This document shows, one piece after another, positions 21,522 to 31,616 of a stretch of DNA of 64,000 nt. Every line of letters begins with the position of its first letter. Position 1 is the stretch's first letter. The position numbers and the translations under genes are program-made. The notes beneath the pieces were generated by a model. It did no database searches. It saw only the letters and a program-made list of their open reading frames with translations, and had not been told where the DNA came from. This DNA is from Tridacna crocea (taxonomy: Eukaryota; Mollusca; Bivalvia; Cardiida; Cardiidae): contig OX031063.1 of the NCBI GenBank assembly GCA_943736015.1, positions 42,610,672-42,674,671 of the forward strand, given 5' to 3'.

Positions 21522-21930
21522 CGGGGCTCGCCCAAGAATGTCCAAGCAAAGCAAAGTGTAGATCAAAGATCAGACGGCGCATTTTGTGCAATCTGACTTT
21601 GTTGTACACTTGGCTCAAAGGTAATTATAAATGTGAAAGGAGGTTTAGAGGGTCAACACTGATTCCATCAAACAATATTTAATAACATGCATTTTGTGTG
21701 AGCAAACTTTGACCTTTACGTGAATAAAGAATTAAATGGAAGTAAGTATTCATAATTAGACATAAATTTCCATTAGCGTGATACCACTCATAATGAACAG
21801 TCAGATACCACTTGATGACCAGATAAGAGGACATGGATTTCAGTGAAGAATTAGTCATCTACCAAAGGTCATAGAGTGACAATTGTGACTATGGTTACAT
21901 ATACCTTAACTTCAGTACAATCTTGGTCAG

Positions 21931-22156
21931 TTAACACTTTACCAACGACAAAATTTTGGACAAGACCAAATTGAAAGCACTTGCAGACGACAAAATAAAA
22001 GTGACTGAAAATTTGAAATTGGTTTTCTGTAGGGTAGAAAACATTCTGGGAAAATGAGAAAATGCTGGTTACCAGCATTTTCTCCTTTTCCCAAAATGTT
22101 TCTATAGGCTTCTTTCTCAGGGGCGTCAAAAGTAGGGATTGAGTGGTAATGGGTTA
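21931..22156 (-). mobile_element. TTAA-MITE family 1 copy
   Basis: TTAA on both sides; the hairpin has two mismatches. Confidence 0.88.
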
Positions 22157-22388
22157 ACCCTTAACCTCACAGTCCCTACTTTTGATGACCCTAAGAAAGC
22201 ACCCTTTAGAAAACAATTTGGGAAAAGGAGAAAAGCAGTTGCAGACGACAAAATAAAAGTGACTGAAAATTTGAAATTTGTTTTGTGAAGGGTAAAAACG
22301 TGGGAAAAGGAGAAAATGCTGGATACCAGTAATTTTGCCTTTTCCCACAATATTTTCTAAAAGATTCTTTCTCAGGGTAATGGGTTAA
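22153..22388 (+). mobile_element. TTAA-MITE family 1 chimeric copy
   Basis: The forward left arm (TTAACCTCACAGTCCCTAC..GGGAAAAGGAGAAAA) joins directly to a reverse-orientation arm (GCAGACGACAAAATAAAAG..AAGGGTAAAAACGTGGG) and ends GGTAATGGGTTAA. Both termini are therefore of the ACCACACAATCCC type. Confidence 0.8.
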
Positions 22389-22424
22389 AAGATGGGCTAA
22401 AGCCGATTTCCTTGAACAACTCAC

Positions 22425-22506
22425 TTGAACAGAGACTGTATATCCTCCTTGTCGAGAAAATCATGATCCTTCTCTACTGACTCTATGTCCAAGGGAAACT
22501 GGCCAT
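22425..22506 (-). CDS. DLC1: DLC-family exon: second half of SAM domain
   Basis: Codons 25-50 plus split codons. The exon reads GQFPLDIESVEKDHDFLDKE and then DIQSLF, equivalent to the vertebrate FPIDI..V..EHDFLD...I..L stretch. The acceptor is TTTTTTGCAG; the donor GTGAGT starts at 22424. The first two bases complete an Asp codon opened by the previous exon, and the last two bases open the Lys that precedes RLNTLNK. A MITE ends 37 bases inside the following intron (TTAA at 22385-22388). Confidence 0.93.
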
Positions 22507-22816
22507 CTGCAAAAAACAAAATTATAGATGCATTTCATTATATTGTTGCTAGCCATAGACATAACAACTACAGTTTCCGGTTTAAACCCAAGACAAATCC
22601 CTGGCATCCCCGTATCAAATCGCTTTACATCAACTTGATTTATCTACATTTACACAGCTATCTATATTCTACACATTGTTAAGCTGTAACAGTGTTTGTT
22701 TACTCTCTTGCTGTAAGGGTGTATCTTTAATTCAGCGTTCTTTCTTGTCCCAAAACCTGTTATAAGATAAAAATACTTAAGAACTGTTAGTAATTGAGAT
22801 TTGTCTGTAATTTAGT

Positions 22817-23045
22817 TTAACCCATTACCAAACGACAATATTTTAGGCGTGTCCAAATCGAAAGCATTTGCAGATGACAAAATAAAAGTGACCGAAAACT
22901 TGAAGTTTGTTTTGTGAAGGGTAGAAAACATTGTGGGAAAAGGAGAAAATGCTGGTTACCAGCATTTTCTCCTTTTCCCACAATGTTTTCTAAAGGCTTC
23001 TTTCTCAGGGGCGTCAAAAGTAGGGATTGTGTGGTAATGGGTTAA
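22817..23045 (-). mobile_element. TTAA-MITE family 1 full copy in SINE tail
   Basis: 221 bp between TTAA sites; occupies the same TTTAAA of SINE-A as the copy at 11458. Confidence 0.93.
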
Positions 23046-23092
23046 ACATATTTATTTTACATTGATTGAGAAACAAGTTCTGACAACTTGCA

Positions 23093-23300
23093 TTAACCCA
23101 TTACCAAACGACAATATTTTAGACTGGTCCAAATTAAAAGCATTTGCAGACAACAAAATAAAAGTGACTGAAAATTGGAAATTTGTTTGTGAAGGGTAGA
23201 AAAACATTGTTACCAGCATTTTCTCCTTTTCCCACAATTTGTTTCCAAAGGGTCCTTTCTCAGGGGCGTCAAAAGTAGGGATTGTGTGGTAATGGGTTAA
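23093..23300 (-). mobile_element. TTAA-MITE family 1 copy in SINE body
   Basis: 200 bp between TTAA sites; it lacks most of one hairpin arm. The SINE reads through the junctions as CTTGCATTAATCTCTCTCG. Confidence 0.92.
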
Positions 23301-23459
23301 TCTCTCTCGATTCTGCTTCCTGGGAACTACACCAGTACTTGCGCCAAATGTGTAGGTCAATGAAAAATCCCAAAGTTGACACCCGCTCCCTGGAATCAAA
23401 CTCAGGACCTTTTGGTTACGAGGCCGACGCTCTACCTCACGACCACGGACACCACAAAA

Positions 23460-24245
23460 TCTGTTATTTACTGAAGGCATTTGCAGACCACCACTTGTCA
23501 AGACTTACGGTGGTATGTCTCGAATACATGTACAAGTAATTGGATTTTACTTTGAAAGGTGGAAAATATTGTTGAAAAAGTAGAAAAATCTTGTTTACAA
23601 TATTTTCCCCTTTATCTACAATGTTTTCAAATGTCTTTATCCTAAGTGTTGGCTAGGATTTAATGCATTACTACACAATCCCTGATTTTTATGACCCTGA
23701 GAAAGAAGCCTTTGGAAAACATTGTGGGAAAAGGAGAAAATTTCGGTTACCAGCATTTTCTCCTTTTCTCATACTGTTTTCTACCCTTCCCGATACAAAT
23801 TTCAAATTTTCAGTCACTTTTATTTTGACGTCTGCAAATGCTTTGGATTTTGACCAGTTTCAAATTTTGTCATTTGGTAAAGCGTTAAACTCTGACATAA
23901 AATGAAATGAATAATTTTAGTCCACCACAAAAATTTGATACTTTCAATTTTAAGACTTCTTTTCCCTTACCAAACAAATCCCAAGTTTAAACATGTCTTT
24001 TGGAAATATTGTGAGTAAAAGAGAAAATCTGAGTGACCAGCATATTTTCCTTTCCAAAACATATTTTATCATAATGAAAGTTGAATAACCTGATTTGAAA
24101 GACTGTATTTGTGTACTACAAAATGCTATTTGGACCAGTCTTGGTTAAGCACCCTTGGAAATAAGAGTTATGAAAACATTGTGGAAAAAGGAGAAAATGC
24201 TGGTTTATCGGCTTTATGGTTAGTATAAAATTAATTTGGAGATAA
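23460..24245 (+). mobile_element. TTAA-MITE family 1 copy among decayed copies
   Basis: 23660-23888 is a forward copy with TTAA on both sides. 23466-23659 and 23950-24220 hold decayed copies recognisable only by hairpin and arm words. Confidence 0.75.
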
Positions 24246-24251
24246 GCATAC

Positions 24252-24323
24252 CTTCATAGAGCTGAGCATACTGGGGAAAACCTGTTTCTCGTAGCCATCT
24301 ACATGCTTCTATAGCTTCAATCT
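24252..24323 (-). CDS. DLC1: DLC-family exon: first half of SAM domain
   Basis: Codons 1-23 plus a split codon at each end. It reads IEAIEACRWLRETGFPQYAQ, then LYE, which closely matches the opening helices of the DLC1/STARD13 SAM2-like domain (IEA-EACDWLR-GFPQYAQLYED in vertebrates). The acceptor is TTTTTCAG (AG at 24324-24325) and the donor GTATGC starts at 24251. It starts with two bases of a codon and ends in phase 1, so at least one further 5' exon with the start codon must exist. In vertebrates the short isoform starts only a few residues before this point. Confidence 0.93.
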
Positions 24324-24394
24324 CTGAAAAAGATAGTAAAACAATAGTTTATTAACATGTTTTGTATCAAAAAGACAGTGGTACATGTACATGT

Positions 24395-25390
24395 ATCTAC
24401 TCTTTACCTCATGACAAAACTTTACACTTGCCCAAAACTGAAAGCATGATTGTGTAGAAGATGAATAAACAATGTTTCAAATTATAGGTTTATGTCTTTA
24501 AAAGAGTACAAAACATTGTGAGAAAAGGGCAGCTAAAAGAGTTACAGTTGATCATTGAATTTAGAAAGGCCATAGATTGTTGGGAAAAGATTAGAAACCT
24601 TGACCTTTCAATTGGACGAGAGATTAACTCTTAACCAGACGACAAAGTTTTAAACTCATCAATTTCGAAACCATTATCAGAAAAGAGATTAAAAACAGCT
24701 AAAACAATTTGCTCTTCTCTTTAGTAAGGCAGTAAACATAGTAAGAAAAATATAGAAGCTACTGGTTACCAGCATTTTATACATTTCCTATGATGCTTTG
24801 AACAACTGTTTCCCTTATGGTCCTAAAAAGGGATTGTTTTACAAAAGATTTATTCTTTACCAAACGTAAAAATTTGAGACTGCTCAAAACTGAAAACATT
24901 TGCAGATGACAAAATAAACATAACTGAAAAACCAAAATTTGTTTCCATCAGCATAGAAAACATTGTGGGAAAAGGAGACAATGCTAGTTACCAGCATTTT
25001 CTCCTTTTCCCAAAAAGTTTTCAAAAGGCTTCTATCTCGGGGTCATAAAAACCAGGGATTGTTTGACCAAAGATTAAAATTTGTTCAAATATCTTTGTTG
25101 TAAAGCTGTCCAGCACACTATCCCACCTATCTTTGTACAGAATGACAAACAAATAGGGCAAAACTGGACTTTAGTATCAGTTCAACTTGACCACTCCGTC
25201 CTCTTTACAACACGACAAAATATTAGACTTCAGTAAATTAAAGTGTTAGCAGCTGACAATTCAAAATTTGGTCTGAAAGATGGAATTGTCTTCGAAAGGG
25301 AAGAAACATCTGTGGGTGAAGGGGAAAATACTGATCACCAGCATTTTATCCTTTACCCACAATGTTTTCAAATGGAGCTTTTGCCTATAA
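24395..25390 (-). mobile_element. Cluster of reverse TTAA-MITE family 1 copies, mostly decayed
   Basis: 24398-24620 and 24625-24850 are diverged. 24850-25077 keeps a good hairpin (GGGAAAAGGAGACAATGC). 25200-25390 is diverged. Confidence 0.7.
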
Positions 25391-25439
25391 CAAGCAATTC
25401 ATTACCAGTACAGTAGTGAGTATTCCTTTCTTAACAATG

Positions 25440-25666
25440 TGGTGTCAGTGGTTGTGAGATAGAGCGTCAGCCTCATAACCACAAGGTCCTGAGTTCAATA
25501 CCTGGGAGCTGGTGTCAACTTTGGGATTTTTCATTGGCCCTTACACTCGGCGTGTGTACCCATGTAATTCCCAGGAAGCAGAATCGAGAGAGATTAGTAT
25601 AAGTTGCAAAAAGTTGTTTCTCAATTGATGTAAAATGAATATGTTTAAACTAAATTGACCATGTTA
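25440..25666 (+). mobile_element. SINE-A copy, uninterrupted, plus strand
   Basis: Head GGTTGTGAGATAGAGCGTCA, B-box GAGTTCAATACC, body GTGTCAACTTTGGGATTTTT, then the CCAGGAAGCAGAATCGAGAG block and tail ATGTTTAAACTAAA. Confidence 0.82.
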
Positions 25667-25677
25667 ACATTGATTGA

Positions 25678-25908
25678 TTAACCCATTACCACACAATCCT
25701 TAATTTTGACGTCCCTGAGAAAGAAGCCTTTAGAAAACATTGTGGGACAAGGAGAAAATGCTGGTAACCAGCATCTTCTCCTTTTCTCACAATGTTTTCT
25801 GCCCTTCTCAAAACAAATTTTAATTTTCGAGTCATGTTTTTTTTTTGCCGTCTGCTAATGCTTTCAATTTGGAAAAGTCAAAAATTTTGTTGTCTGGTAA
25901 AGAGTTAA
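25678..25908 (+). mobile_element. TTAA-MITE family 1 copy
   Basis: TTAA on both sides, 223 bp between them. Confidence 0.9.
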
Positions 25909-26115
25909 ATGATGTCCAATGCTGCTTTCAGCATCAATTCGCATCATAGTACACTTCCTTGGTGCCACCAATAAACTAGGGTTCTGAGATGTCTTGCCAG
26001 TGCCACAAAATGCCCAGCTTGTCCACTAAGGTTCAACCATTGGGACTCAAGGTTTCCTGTCTTACACCCTGAACCACCTATATCATCTGGATCCACCAAA
26101 ATAGTTTTCCAAGAT

Positions 26116-26505
26116 TAATCCTTTACCAAACAATCCCATCTTTTAACTCTTTACCAAACAATTCCAACGTTTAACTACCCCGAGATAGAAGCTTCTTGAA
26201 AACATTGTGGAAATAAGAGAAAATGCTGGTAACCAGCATTTTCTCCTTTTCCCAAAATGTTTTCTACTCATCCCAAATCAAATATCAATTTTTCAGTCAC
26301 TCTTTTTTTGTCATTTGTAAATCCTTTCAATTTGGACCACTCTATAAAATTGTTGTTTCGTAAAGGGTTAACAACCTTAGCTTCAGGGCTTTTGAAAACA
26401 GTAAGGAAGAGGGAGAAAATGTTGCCACCCAGCATTTTCTCCTTTTCCCTCAATATTTCCCACCCTTTCAATGGTCATTCCTTTCAATAGAGCGACATTC
26501 ATCAT
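26116..26505 (+). mobile_element. Older TTAA-MITE copy interrupted by a younger one
   Basis: The left remnant TTAATCCTTTACCAAACAAT..CTTTTAA is at 26116-26146. It continues after 26372 with CCTTAGCTTCAGGGCTTTTG and a hairpin; the right arm is lost. The inner copy is 26143-26371. Confidence 0.82.
26143..26371 (+). mobile_element. TTAA-MITE family 1 full copy, nested
   Basis: 221 bp between TTAA sites. Confidence 0.92.
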
Positions 26506-26506
26506 C

Positions 26507-26728
26507 TTAACCGTTTACCCCATAAGGCATTTCTATGGTATCTCTAATTAACCCTAAATAACAGCAAGGATGAAGCCATTTCTTATGTGTATATGACACC
26601 TTTTGATAACATAGAAAACACTGTGACAAAAGGTGAAATTGCTCGTCACGAGCAATTTCAGCTTTTGCCACAATGTTTTCCAAAGGCTCCTACAAGCAAT
26701 GCGTAGAAATTAGTATCTTTGGAGTTAA
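26507..26728 (+). mobile_element. TTAA-MITE family 3 copy
   Basis: Starts TTAACCGTTTACCCCATAAG; the right terminus has lost its AAAGGG and shares TTAA with the next copy. Confidence 0.88.
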
Positions 26729-26953
26729 CCCATTACCACATAATCCCTACTTTTAACGACCCTGAGAAAGAAGCCTTTTGAAAACACTGTGGGAAAAGGA
26801 GAAAATGCTGGTAACCAGCATTTTCTCCTTTTCCCACAGTGCTTTCTACCATTCCCAGAACGAATTTCAATTTTTCAGTAACCTTTATTTTGTCGTCTGC
26901 AAATGCTTTCAATTTGAACCAGTCTAAAATTTTCTCGTTTGGTAAAGAGTTAA
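26725..26953 (+). mobile_element. TTAA-MITE family 1 full copy
   Basis: 221 bp between TTAA sites. Confidence 0.92.
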
Positions 26954-27084
26954 GGGTTAAAATGCTTTTCAAAAGGAGAAGTCTAGAATTTTGTTGTGTG
27001 TTACAGGGATAATTAAGAAATAAATTGCCTGTATACACCCATATAAAAATGTCCATTTACCGCCAGAAAATATGCAAACTCATC

Positions 27085-27835
27085 CTTCTATACATTTTAC
27101 TCTTTACTAAATCCTGTGTTTCAAGCAGCCTTGTGGAAAACAAACACCATGGGAGAAAGAAAAAAAAGCTGGTAACTGGCATTTTCTCTTTATCCCCAAA
27201 GGTTTTCTACCTGATCATTGAACAATTATTCCAAGATTTGAGAGACATTTAATTAGTTGTCAACAAATGCATTAAATTTTGTCAAGTCCAACATTTTGTT
27301 GACTGACATAGAGTTAGTTCAGCCTCCTCCCCAACAATTTATTAGTCATAGCTAAAACAATTAGGGAAAAATGCTATATAGGTCAAAATGAGAAATGACT
27401 GCATTAATATAGCATTTCGCCCTACATTTCCAACATTTCATGATCCTAAACTTATTACAAAACAACAATGTTTTAGGCTTGTCCAAATAAAAAGCATTTG
27501 CAGACGACAAAATAAAATTGACTGAAAATTTGAAATTTGTTTTGTGAAGGGGACAAAACTTTTGGGAAAACTTGTGGTTACCAGCATTTTCTCCTTTCCC
27601 ACAATGTTTTCTAAAGGCTTCTTTTTTCAGGGTCGTCAAAAGTTGGGATTTGGTGGTAATGGGTTAACTTTTTACCACATCTTCGGATCAGTCCACATTG
27701 AGAGCATTTGCGGATGACAAAATGTTGCTCAAATGATGGACATTGTCTAAGAAAGGGTTGAAAAATTGTTGGAAATGACGAATTCATAGTGACTAGAATG
27801 TTGTCCTTGTCCATTGATGTTTTTCATCCCTTTAC
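27085..27835 (-). mobile_element. TTAA-MITE family 1 copies, mixed preservation
   Basis: 27090-27320 is a decayed forward copy. 27448-27667 is a reverse copy with one hairpin arm shortened. 27664-27835 is a decayed reverse copy. Confidence 0.7.
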
Positions 27836-28214
27836 AACACAATCCTAAATTCTAACCCCTATACTGATAAATAAGTTACTGGATATGTGGATACATATTA
27901 TAGGCATGTCAAAATTTTTGCGAAATTTATCAATTACAGACATTTCGCGCAAGATATGTTTGCGAATTCAAGACACTTGTTATTGGTTGCATTGGTTCAC
28001 ATACTTGTAGTAAATTGAGCGAAGAGAAAAATTAGCAAATATTTCAATTTCACAAAAATTTCTATGGTGCAAAAAGTTCAACTAATACAGTATACAGAAT
28101 GTTCAAGCGCATGATAAAAATCTAAATAATGTTTTTTTTAAAACTTATTTTTGAAAGAAAAATATCCGCTTATCAGACAATGAAGATTAAAGATCAGACT
28201 GTAACTAATCAAAT

Positions 28215-28440
28215 GGATGGTTACCATACGACAAAATTTTGTACTAGACCAAACTGACAGCTTCTGCAGATGACAAATCATATGTAGCTTAATGAATGTT
28301 TTTTGTCATAATTAGAATAGAAAACATTGTGAGAAAAGGAAAAAATGCTAGGTACCAGCATTTTTTCCTTTCTCACAATGTTTCCAAATGGCTTCTATCT
28401 CAGAGTCATTAAAAGTCTGGATTGTGTGGTCAAGGGTCAA
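28215..28440 (-). mobile_element. TTAA-MITE family 1 copy
   Basis: Hairpin GTGAGAAAAGGAAAAAATGC and partner; ends GTGTGGTCAAGGGTCAAG, a decayed end. Confidence 0.8.
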
Positions 28441-28540
28441 GTGTCCCACACCTTACCTCTGAACCACACCTGATTATGAAAAAGTAACCACATATCATTA
28501 TCCTAATCACATTGTGCCATGATGATAGTGGTTCACTACC

Positions 28541-28801
28541 TTAACCCTTTTCCCCATAAGTGGTTCACTACCTTTAACCCTTTTCCCCCCATAAGGCATT
28601 TCTATGGTATCTCTAATGGACCCTAAATAACAGCAAGGATGAAGCTGTTTCTTACATGTATATGACACCTTTTGGTAGCATAGAAAATATTGTGACAAAA
28701 GGTGAAATTGCTCGTCACGAGCAATTTCACCTTTTGCCACAATGTTTTCCAAAGGCTCCAACAGGCAATGTGTAATGAGTATCTGGGGAGTAAAGGGTTA
28801 A
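28541..28801 (+). mobile_element. TTAA-MITE family 3 copy with duplicated left end
   Basis: The left end with its flank (GTGGTTCACTACCTTAACCC and following bases) occurs twice in tandem, offset 33 bases. The hairpin GTGAAATTGCTCGTCACGAG is perfect. Right TTAA at 28798-28801. Confidence 0.87.
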
Positions 28802-29287
28802 AACATCAAGATAATTAATTATTTCTATGGCATTTTCCTCTTGAGTAACAATTTATCATGTACATGTACTTGTTTCGGTTCTATGGGCTGAAATCTAAGT
28901 CTCTTTGTCCCAGGAGATCCTATCATGAATCATGGCTGGGTTTGATAGTATCTGGTTACTGTTAATCCTGAACATAACTCTCTCTTATAACCACAAAGCA
29001 AGAAGGATGGTGTAAAAGAAAATGCTAATAACATTATCATGTTTCTATAAAAGTAAAGCTTTTTATGCTCCTGCAGAGGATAAAACTCAAATATCAAAAG
29101 TAACTAGAACATTTTATCAGAAAACAATATTTAAAATTGTCAATATTAATTGGTTGTGTTGAGGTTTAACACCACTTTAACAGCTAAGGTCATATCATGG
29201 CAATCGATGACACACATGTGTTTCCAGGCTTTCTCATACCAGTAGTAACACTACTTTCTTTCCAAAGCCACCGACTACTTTTGTCAC

Positions 29288-29412
29288 ATGCTTCAGCAGA
29301 GGTGAGAGGCGAAAATACGCCGTAAAGAAAGTTTGCCTCAACTGGGTATCGAACTCACAACCACCAGGTCATGAGTCCAACATGCTCACCACTGAGCCAT
29401 CCGGGCGGGCTG
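29288..29412 (-). mobile_element. SINE-B, tRNA-derived head
   Basis: On the minus strand: GCCCGGATGGCTCAGTGGTG, then AGCATGTTGGACTCATGACC, then a B-box GTGAGTTCGATACCC, with the body GAGGCAAACTTTCTTTACGG. It looks like a tRNA but has a SINE tail, and a second copy is at 39001-39116. Confidence 0.75.
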
Positions 29413-29584
29413 TCAATATTAAATTTATATCATCAATTCTTTCAGTGCCATAGGCAAACATACAAGTATTGGACATGAGTATTAGTGTTACAATAAGATC
29501 AAGATCAGACTGCAGAGAACATGCAGATCTTAGATCTAATTACGGTCCTCTTGTGATCTTAAGCCTATGTATAAAACCTGACAA

Positions 29585-29813
29585 TTAACCTTTTACCACA
29601 CAATCCAGACTTTTAACAAACCTGAGAAGGAAGCCTTCTGAAAACATCATGGGAAAAGGAGAAAATGCTGGTAACCAGCATTTTCTCCTTTTCCCACAAT
29701 GTTTTCTTCCCTTCCCACAGAAAATTTCAAATTTTCAGTGACTTATATTTTGTCATCTGCAAATGCTTTCAACTTAGCCCAGTCTAAAATTTTGTCGTTT
29801 GCTAATGAGTTAA
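29585..29813 (+). mobile_element. TTAA-MITE family 1 full copy
   Basis: 221 bp between TTAA sites. Confidence 0.92.
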
Positions 29814-29906
29814 ATGTATCTCTAATATTAGAATGTGTCTTTGAAAGTGTTGAAAACATTTTTAGAACAGGAGGAAATACTATTTCCCCCATTTACCAAA
29901 CTATCT

Positions 29907-30148
29907 TTAACTCTCTACCATAAAAACCCAAAATTTTAGACTTGTCCAAATTAAAACATATGCAGACAACAAAAAAAATAAATGTAGCTTACATAATGAT
30001 TTCTGTCTTTGACAGGGTAAAACACATATTTCTGGGATAAAAAGAAAATGCTGGATACCAGTATTTTTCTCCTTTTCCCACAATATTTTCAAAAGGCCTC
30101 TTCCTTATACGGTTGTTAAACGTCAGGATTTTGTGGTAAAGAAATAAA
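29907..30148 (-). mobile_element. TTAA-MITE family 1 copy
   Basis: Diverged reverse copy with TTAA at the left and a hairpin near 30040-30090. Confidence 0.78.
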
Positions 30149-30244
30149 AATCTTCCTCTATAAAAAACCATTGCATTACACAATAGAGGGTCGCAGACCA
30201 TCCTTTCAACAGACTTATTAATAACACTATGTGCAAAACAGTAG

Positions 30245-30400
30245 TTTAAACCTGTGCTAGAGACCAACTGTATTAAGAGACCACTATTCTGATATAACCT
30301 TTATATTAACCTGATAACCTGTATTTAAAGACCACCTGCAGTAAGAGACCAATTTCAGTACTTCCCTTGAGTGGTCTCTGAATACAGGCTGTACTGTATT
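30245..30400. repeat. Imperfect inverted repeat with AGAGACCAC words
   Basis: AAGAGACCACTATTC, AAAGACCACCTGCAGTAAGA and GACCAATTTC on one side face GAGTGGTCTCTGAATACAGG on the other. Probably a decayed MITE. Confidence 0.5.
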
Positions 30401-30559
30401 TTCATGAACTTTTTAATTATTTGAGGGCAGTTATAATTTTGGAAACTATTTTATCAACAACACAGCAAGGAGTGGTGTCATGGCCAAGCCCCATCAAAAG
30501 GGACCATTAATGAATAGTAATAATTAGCTGATATTACACGAAACACACAGGGGACCTTG

Positions 30560-31098
30560 CGGTTAACTCTAACAAACGACAGTACTTTTGACTCGCCTTA
30601 ATTCAAAGCATTTACAAAAGACATCTTGATCATGGTTTAAATTTTTACCTTTGAAATGGTAGATGCACTGTGAGAAAAGCAGGAACTGCTGGTTACCTGC
30701 ATTTTTGTCCTTTTCCAATAATGGTTTCAAAAGCTGTCTACATCAGGGTTGTTTAATCACAGGTTTGTTAAGTATAGGGTGAACAAAATGTTGGATTGAA
30801 CAGAAATCAACCTGTTTGGAATTGCCAACTTCTAACCCTTAGAGAACTGAATTAATGGAACAGAACTTTTTAACCCCTTATCAAACAATCCCTGGTTTTT
30901 ACGACCCTGAGACAGAAGCCTTTTGAAAACATTGTGGGAAAAGGAGAAAATGCTGGTAACCAGCATTTTCTCCCTTTCCCACGATGTTTTCTACCCTGCT
31001 GGAAACAAATGTCAATTTTTGAGCTACACTTGTTTTGTCGTCTGCAAGTGCTTTCAATTTTTACCAGTCTGAAATTTTGTCGTTTGGTAAAGGATTAA
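30560..31098 (+). mobile_element. Decayed reverse copy, then TTAA-MITE family 1 full copy
   Basis: 30560-30785 is decayed. 30870-31098 is a forward copy with 221 bp between TTAA sites. Confidence 0.85.
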
Positions 31099-31299
31099 TC
31101 ATGAAAAACCACTTAAGAATTGATTTTTCAAAATTGTGTTTAGGCCAGAAAATAATATAAGCAAGGTCTGGGAAAAGGAGATTTTTATGCATCAGGTTGT
31201 AATGCATGATATCAAGCAGGTTGTTACATTATTATGGATCCATAAAGCTCTGATGATTATGTCTCACAGCTCATTGTATCATAAGGTACATAGGTCCTT

Positions 31300-31616
31300 T
31301 GACTCATTACCAAACAATAAAATTTTAGACTGTTCCAAGTTGAAAGCATTTGCAGACGACAAAATAAATAAGAATAAAAAAAATGAAAATTGATTTGTCC
31401 AGGTTCAGACCGTATATCCATGTTCTGCCAAGAATTTTGAAAAGTAGAGACAAATGTCTCATGTAACTCATTACCAAACGCCAACATTTTAGGTTTGTCC
31501 AAATTGAAAGTATTTGGAGACGACAAAATGTCAAAGCAACTGAAAATTTGAAATTTGTTTTGTGAAGGGTCTTTCTCAGGTTTGTGAAAAGTAGGGATTG
31601 TGTGGTAATGGGTAAT
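31300..31616 (-). mobile_element. TTAA-MITE family 1 fragments lacking the hairpin
   Basis: 31300-31390 is a left arm only. 31466-31616 has both arms but the hairpin is cleanly missing: GTGAAGGGT joins directly to CTTTCTCAGG. Confidence 0.78.

Larger units (their letters stand above)
22811..23456 (-). mobile_element. SINE-A copy split by two TTAA-MITEs
   Basis: SINE tail (TTTAGTTTAA / TTAAACATATTTATTTTAC), body and tRNA-like head (B-box GAGTTTGATTCC at about 23394-23406) are recovered once 22821-23045 and 23097-23300 are removed. Confidence 0.85.
842..24323 (-). other. DLC1: DLC1/STARD13/STARD8-like RhoGAP gene, partial (gene span)
   Basis: Ten exons, each with AG acceptor and GT donor, join in one frame of 873 full codons with no stop. 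Domain order is SAM (codons 1-71), serine-rich linker (72-535) with an LD-type motif near 422-430, basic pre-GAP segment, RhoGAP (about 616-815), then the start of the segment leading to START. That order is diagnostic of the DLC family, in which the GAP domain stimulates GTP hydrolysis on RhoA-type GTPases at focal adhesions and the cortex. Invertebrates usually have one gene (Drosophila crossveinless-c) for the three vertebrate paralogues, so a specific paralogue cannot be assigned. The START exons lie left of position 1. The first coding exon and promoter were not identified. Codon numbers in the exon entries count from the first full codon of the 24252-24323 exon. Confidence 0.95.

Noticed and set aside
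21262-21618. 118-codon minus-strand open frame
   Set aside because: About half is a family 1 MITE right arm; the remainder holds a dispersed GATCAAAGATCAGAC-type word. No domain recognised.
29288-29412. Functional tRNA gene on the minus strand
   Set aside because: A and B box-like sequences are present, but the cloverleaf arms do not pair well, and the same sequence with a SINE body recurs at 39001-39116. The SINE-A heads were rejected for the same reason.
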